Shown here: positions 58,395-64,000 of the stretch, in pieces
How positions within the stretch are numbered: the first letter of the stretch is position 1
How the letters are laid out: each line of letters starts with the position of its first letter
NCBI RefSeq assembly: GCF_029867415.1
Contig: NW_026705391.1
Location: forward strand, 667,201 to 731,200
DNA length: 64,000 nt
Reading direction: 5' to 3'
Source of the DNA: Vicia villosa
Taxonomy: Eukaryota; Streptophyta; Magnoliopsida; Fabales; Fabaceae
Notes under the pieces: model-generated
Database searches by the model: none
Told to the model about the DNA's origin: nothing
Seen by the model: only the letters and a program-made list of their open reading frames with translations
Program-made: the position numbers and the translations under genes

Positions 58395-59350
58395 GAATGA
58401 AATACAAATCATTTTGAGAATATCACTTCCTTTGTAAAGCAATGCACACAAGTTCAGTGTTGTATAATTTCTCTAAATTATGAGATAAAATTTTGTCCCT
58501 ATACATGCAGTGATAAGTTCCGTTCCCTTTTCTCCCCTAGGCTTTTAGTACAACCTGTATATACTTAAGTGAGAGTTCAATCCTCATTAGGACTATAGGT
58601 GCTTTCAATTAATGTACATGACATTTTTTTATATACATGTAAAATCAGTGCTTTATAGGATATGGCCAAATGTTGTTGAATTGTGGCCATGGTGTTGCAG
58701 AGTTTTACTATGCAAGAAAACGTCTTGGAAATTTATCTGAGTTGTGTCTCGCATAAGAGAAAAACATTGCAGAGATCTGTGTGTCTTTCATAGTTGTGTT
58801 TAATGTCTCTTTATTGGTGATCATTATTGAAGTTTTAACATAACAAAATCTGATGTACCATTGCTGAGTTTTAGTAGGCTGGGTGTGGGAATATACAATT
58901 CTCTTCTACCAAGTTCAAGTTAAAAATTCTATAAATAATATTAACTAAAAGATATAATTAAGAAAAATCATATTAAAGTTAACAATTCACACATTTTGAA
59001 ATGTTTTATTAGGAAGGTCATTCAATAGAGTATGCAATTATAGTTACTATATACATATATTATGAAAGTTGCAAATTCATACATTTTGAAATGTTTTATT
59101 TGGTAGGTCATTTAATTTAAATGAAAGAGCGATGTATGCAAGTCCACTATAATTACAATCTTTCACTTAGTTCTCTCGACTGCATAATACTTTTGAGTTA
59201 TATAAATGGAACTAATTCAAATTAAGCTTATTTGAGTTTCTTTTGTCACTTTTCATAATTCTTTCTTCTTAAAGTTTCGTGTTGTGACACTATTTTGGAT
59301 TCTACTATCCAAATTAAATTCAAATTCTATATTTCAAACAAATAAAAATC

Positions 59351-59390
<40 letters not shown>

Positions 59391-60240
59391 TTTGAAATTG
59401 CGAATTCAGTGTTTAATTGAAGTGATTTTGTTGGTACTTAATAACTGAATTAATGGTCAAATTTACCGTTTATAATAATAGAGAAATGCTACTTGTACAC
59501 ATGATTGCACACCTACACCGTATTTTATACACCAAATATGTATTCATCAAATCTTTGGATTTGTCCAATACTATAATAATTGTACCTATACGGTGTAAAT
59601 TATCTATATCAAATTGATGTAACAATAGCATAGCAAATCATTTATTTTTTATTTTAATTTTGTGCTTCTGTCTTATGTAAAGAATTTTTTTACATGATAA
59701 TTTATTTGCATTGGATGTTATCAAGGCTTTCGGCATAAACATAGGTAGTTTTGATTTTATTTTAAATGAAGATTTTATAAAAGCTATTTTAAAGTAAGAG
59801 GAACTATTTTAAAAATTTGTTCTTTATAAGTTTAAAGATAAAGATACAAATATGTGCGTTTCACATGGTTTGATGTTACAGCTTTGGTTATTTTCTAACA
59901 TGTATTTCACATGAATTGTATCTTAATTTTTAACCATTTCACATGAATTATATCTTAATCTGTATGGTTGTTTTGGTGTTTCTTCCGTTGAATTTATTTA
60001 AACTTAAAAGACAAATTTTAGATGATTTTTTATTTTATAAAATATTATCAACATGAACTGCATACCTATGTAGTGGCTGCATTAGTTAGAGAACTTAGAT
60101 ATCTTATTTGTTGTCATTGCATGCTCAAAAGTTGCATATGTTTAGAGCACTTACATCTCTTATTTTGTTGTCACCAGTATGATATTGTCACTGATAAACT
60201 GTAATGTAGTGTATAGTAAGTATGTTGTATAGCATGCAAA
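58395..60240 (+). other. DENN downstream flank, segment B
   Basis: Collinear with 25116-26340. It includes the ATT microsatellite and GATATTGTCACTGATA near 60181 (also at 26278). No gene is recognised. Confidence 0.7.
59352..59390. repeat. (ATT)n microsatellite, about 13 units
   Basis: Third copy of the ATT tract in the duplicated flank. Confidence 0.95.
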
Positions 60241-60986
60241 ACTTGCATATGTAAATCATTGATCATGTATATGTAGTGTGATCCATCAGAGTGATTTTCA
60301 TTAATAAATACGAAATAAAATTCACAAACTGGTTTTTCATTATAATATCATTTCCCTCCTCGATCCCTTATGGTATCTAATAACTCTAGTCGAATTCAGT
60401 TACATTCTAAATTCAGTTACATTTCAATCGTGTAATTGATTTCTTCTTCCTCGAGCAGCCATGACTGAGCTCTCAGTGTTGAGTGAGAATATGTAGCAAA
60501 AAAACAGTTTAGAGAGGGGAAATTGTATATACTTTTAAAATAAATTCAATTGATTATTCAGAAATGAATTATCAGAGGCTTTTAGAGTATGCATGCTGAA
60601 ATGTTTAGAGTGAAAATATAAAAATTATACTGGTATAGAAATTATCTCATAGTCACTTCAGAAACATTACAGTTTTTCTAATAATGTCACAGAAGGTATA
60701 TGATTGATTATATTGTATACTTCACGAGGTGTGTTTATACCACAATTCAATTCGCGAATTCTAAACTCAAAGGTATTCAGATTTTAATCACCACTAAAAC
60801 TTGATTAGATGTCAATTTCAAAAAAAAATCTAATCTTAAGTAATAAATCGCTATCAATTGAATAAACGATAAACTACTCTAAGAATTAAAAACCTAAGCA
60901 TGCAATATACTATGCAAATTAAATGCAAAAGTAAAAGTGATGTAGGAGGGCTACACGTATCGAAGAAGAAATCGCGCGTAGAAAAA
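60241..60986. other. Unassigned sequence present only in segment B
   Basis: Segment A passes from the flank straight into block D, while about 750-830 bp of extra AT-rich sequence lies here. It may be the remainder of the LTR of block D'. No gene is seen. Confidence 0.4.
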
Positions 60987-62955
60987 CATTTTAATATTTA
61001 AGCAATTTTAATTTTATTATTTAAACAATTTTCAGTTTTAATATTATGACAATTTTTAGTTTTATTTCTGTTTTGGTATAAAAATCCATTAGGATGTCTT
61101 TAAGCCCAACAAGATTTCTTTGTTTTCTGTATTTAAAGATCTTGGGTGTGGCTATAAAGATTATCTTTCATCTTTCATTATAATAGAATCCAAAGTTTTC
61201 TTTATTCCTGGTGGACTCTAGAGCTTATCTACAGGTTTTGCGCTGCGTCAGTTGGCATCAGAGTAGGTTTTTCCTGTTCTTTTCATAGCTTGACAACCAT
61301 GGAGGATCAACAACCATCCAGAGAAGATTTTGAGAAAATAATCGCGGCTTTTACCGTGACTCTAAACCATTATCAACAGGTATAAATGTCTCTAACTCTC
61401 CAATTAGCCCATCTACAAATAGTCTTATTCCACTGTCTCTGGCTCTCCCAAATTGTGTTGACGTAGAATCTCCACAAAATAGTCAAAAATCATCACCAGA
61501 TTCACTTCATAACTCGCAACCTATCTCTCCAACCTCAAATGCAATAGTTAATCCCTCTGATCCTGATACTACACAAAGAATTAACCTAACCATTAGCTCA
61601 CCAATCCTTGTGGTGCCTTCACCACAAACTGATGTCATCTCTCCTGCTCCTATTGCTCCTCAAATTGAACACCCATCAAATGTTGAAAATCTTTCAACTC
61701 TGGATACCTTTGACACTGACATGATAAACATATTTGCCTCTAAAAACTTTCTATCAAGCCCTCCTGCTGATCAAACTCACCATCCCCACACACCAATATC
61801 TCCATATACTCCTACTTCCAATCCAAACTCTGATGCTCAGTTATCCTTTCTCATATCTATGCTTGAAACTGAACTATTCACTCCACATCCTTCTAATTAG
61901 CTCACCTCAATTATCCCAAACATTGTCACCTACACTTCACCTTCAATATCAATAAATCCTGTCAACGTCACCTCCCCATTGAACTCTCCAAAATCTTATA
62001 AAGAACCTTATCCTTCAAGGATTCGCCTCACTTCTATTAATCAAACTGATCCTGATGACCTTACTTCTCAGATAGAAGCTTTCTTCAACAATTCTAATCA
62101 ACTTCCTGAACAAATTGGTGTTACTGGAACATATGGTGCAACTTTTGTTTTACACTCTGATCCATATGCTTTCCAAGTAAACTCTCTTATTTTTTCCTCT
62201 CTAAGGGAAGAATAAGAAAACTCTTTCAATGTTCAAACCCTTCTTGCCCCAAAGTATGACTCATCACCCCCACGGAACACCACCCATAACTCTAACACCC
62301 TACCTCGGGATCCCATTGTCTCTCTCACATCTTCCGTCTTCAACAACTTTCCCAGTATTGGAAATCATCCTCCTGCTTATCCTAGAGCTACAACCTCGTC
62401 TGATCTCGTTTACCTTCATGAGGATATTATTTTAGGTCAATCGCTGCTTTACAAAAGCAAGGCAAGGAGACTAACAAATTCTGGGAAAATTACATCGTTG
62501 TTCATGCTTGCTCATTAATTTCAGGACTTCCAGTTCCAGATATTTCTCAAATACAATTTCCTATTCTTCCACTATCTTCTGAGGCAACATCTGATGAAAG
62601 AAACTCCAAGTTTATTTCAACATCTAATCAATCTAAACATTTCATTTAACATTGTGTTTCAAGACTTAACTATCAAAGAACAAAGCTTTCAATACATAAG
62701 TAATCCTCAAAATCTAGATTAATTCTCAGCATCAGACTTAGAAGATACAAGAATTATTCTCCCAAAATTACTATTCTAGAGTTACTATCCCAAAATTACT
62801 GTCCTAGAGTTACTCTTCCAGAATTACCGTTCCAGAGTTACTCTCCCAGAATTACTCTCCCAGAGTAACTGTCCCAGAGTTTCTGTCCCAGAGTTACTCG
62901 TCCAGAATTACTTTCTCAAAATTAGTCTTTGAAGAATGAGTCGAAGGTCAGAATT
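60987..62955 (+). mobile_element. Retroelement-derived block D' (paralogue of D)
   Basis: The LTR-like end closes GCGTCA at 61250, the primer site TTGGCATCAGAGTAGG follows, and ATG at 61299 opens MEDQQPSREDFEKIIAAFTV, stopping after QQV. The neighbouring frame then runs long without stops (about 61390-61898) as a Pro/Ser/Thr-rich protein, PNCVDVESPQNSQKSSPDSL to LETELFTPHPSN, then stops, then YPSRIRLTSINQTDPDDLTS to about 62213. Not recognised; possibly a gag-derived or env-like protein. Relative to block D, about 455 bp (39318-39775) is deleted near 62598. It preserves the empty LARD target site (61686-61690). Confidence 0.55.
62745..62935. repeat. 14-bp tandem array, about 13 units
   Basis: Units of GAGTTACTCTCCCA or GAATTACTCTCCCA type repeat with a constant 14-bp period. 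A shorter array occupies 39935-40020 in block D. Confidence 0.85.
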
Positions 62956-64000
62956 GTGAATACAAGATTACACTCAAAGATGTTTTTGATTTATGGCAAA
63001 CTCAAATAAGCATTCAAACAACAAGGCGGAAGCAGAAAACTCAAAGAAAAGCAAGCATTGATCACTCTTGATAGTACAGGTTGATCTATTATACTTATAG
63101 GTCGACTCAACACAAGCAGATCAAGAAGAATGCAGAAAACCAGCAGTTAGGTCGACCTACTGTCAACCCAGGTCGACCTAAAATGGAGAAAAATCCATAT
63201 ACTTCTGCTAGGTCGACTCACACATCATCTAGGTCGACCTAAATTGATGAAATTTACATACCAGTCTGCTAGGTCGACCTACACAACAACTAGGTCGACC
63301 TAATCTGAGAAAATGTCCCCAGAATGCATTTGAAGAAGATTCTGGTCGACCTACTCCTTAAACAGGTCGACCTAACTGGGAGCAAAATTCTGCAAGCTCT
63401 GCTAGGTCGACCTAAGCACTACAAGAGGTCGACCTAACTGATCAAGAATGCCAAAAATTCTGTTTCTCTCATCTCCAACTGTTAAGCTATCATATATATT
63501 GTTCAAGGTTCATCATTCAAAACAACACCAACGACTGAAAGATACATAAACTCTTCTCATCTTCGTTCTTCATCATCTCCAACACAATTACACATAATCA
63601 TTCTTGCGTTGCGGGTTAGTGATGAGTTCGATAACATCCATGGAACGGAATTGAAGATTCCTAGTGGGTGAAGGTTTGTGGGGTTTGTTGGTGAATAAAA
63701 TCTGCGGGTTTTGTCCTCCACGACGGGTGGTTCTTGGGGGTTTTTATCAAGAGGCGTTCATTAAGGATTCGGCTGAGTGTAACGATTGAGGAACGGGGAG
63801 TTCAAGGAATCAAGACACTGCAGAAGGGAATCAAAGTGAAGCTCTTGGATAACCTTGATCTTGCTCAAGATTAAGGGGGAAGAAGATTCAAAGGATCGAC
63901 ATAATTGGTTTATCGTTTATCGCTTTGTTATCTTCTTTGTATATACTACTTTCAACATTAATGAAAGATTACCCAATTTCAGTTTGGAATTGGGGGCAGA
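62956..64000 (+). mobile_element. LTR-like sequence with GTCGAC palindromes, cut by window end
   Basis: Starts TGTGAATACAAGATTACAC at a point where block D' breaks off compared with 40045. From 63100 to 63440 the 12-bp palindrome TAGGTCGACCTA or its halves occurs about eleven times. The later text GTTTTGTCCTCCACGACG, GGCTGAGTGTAACGATTG and AATTGGGGGCAGA parallels 10140-10555. Probably an LTR of a legume copia element; the body lies outside the window. Confidence 0.5.

Noticed and set aside
1..64000. A novel multi-gene biological system
   Set aside because: All recognisable coding sequence belongs to known transposon families, DENN pseudogene pieces or a MADS-box pseudogene; no set of linked unknown intact genes is present.

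Overview
The window is plant nuclear DNA, most likely from a legume of the pea/vetch/medic group. It is AT-rich, it holds Ogre-type (Ty3/Tat) LTR sequences with the tRNA-Arg primer site typical of those legumes, legume-type TRIM and MITE sequences, and spliceosomal introns with GT/AG borders. I see no intact host gene. The only complete open reading frame of convincing size is the 1320-residue polyprotein of a Ty1/copia retrotransposon. No prokaryotic, organellar or CRISPR feature is present.

The host backbone is a set of diverged direct copies of the 3' half of a DENN-domain gene together with its downstream flank. Copy 1 (about 1-430, flank to about 2160) is badly decayed. Copy 2 (10932-25115) has at least eleven recognisable exons but is broken. 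Copy 3 (52919-58394) starts at a copia breakpoint and is better preserved. A fourth piece (41496-41908, resuming at 46102) is flank only. Copies 2 and 3 continue downstream into the same retroelement-derived sequence (26345-40795 and 60987-62955), so a segment of roughly 8 kb was duplicated before most later insertions.

Onto this backbone transposable elements have landed in layers. (1) 3378-7057: a 3.68 kb Ogre-type solo LTR with 5-bp target duplication CCTTT. (2) 11824-20821: inside one DENN intron a hAT-like MITE is split by a further repeat, which is split by a deleted minus-strand copia element (12066-15542); a young complete Tork/Tnt1-like copia element (15692-20703, TSD GAAAA) also sits in the MITE. 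(3) 26960-38420: an 11.46 kb LTR element with nearly identical 3.18 kb LTRs, Ogre-type PBS and PPT, TSD AAAAT and almost no coding capacity, i.e. a LARD-like Ogre derivative rich in tandem repeats. Its empty target site survives in the paralogous segment at 61686-61690. (4) 41909-46101: a decayed minus-strand copia element carrying a GC-rich MULE-type MITE. (5) 46518-48590: a LINE 3' part split by a MITE.

Between the last two DENN segments lies a type I MADS-box gene broken by one frameshift (49053-49879, minus strand). The right edge (62956-64000) is the start of another LTR-like sequence with dense GTCGAC palindromes, related to 9380-10700.

Nothing here looks like a new enzymatic or defence system. 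The points most worth a second look are the very young non-autonomous Ogre derivative with its empty site, Pol III-type A-box/B-box cassettes inside Ogre LTRs, the intact copia element, and the differential decay of the duplicated DENN segments. All boundaries and counts come from reading by eye.
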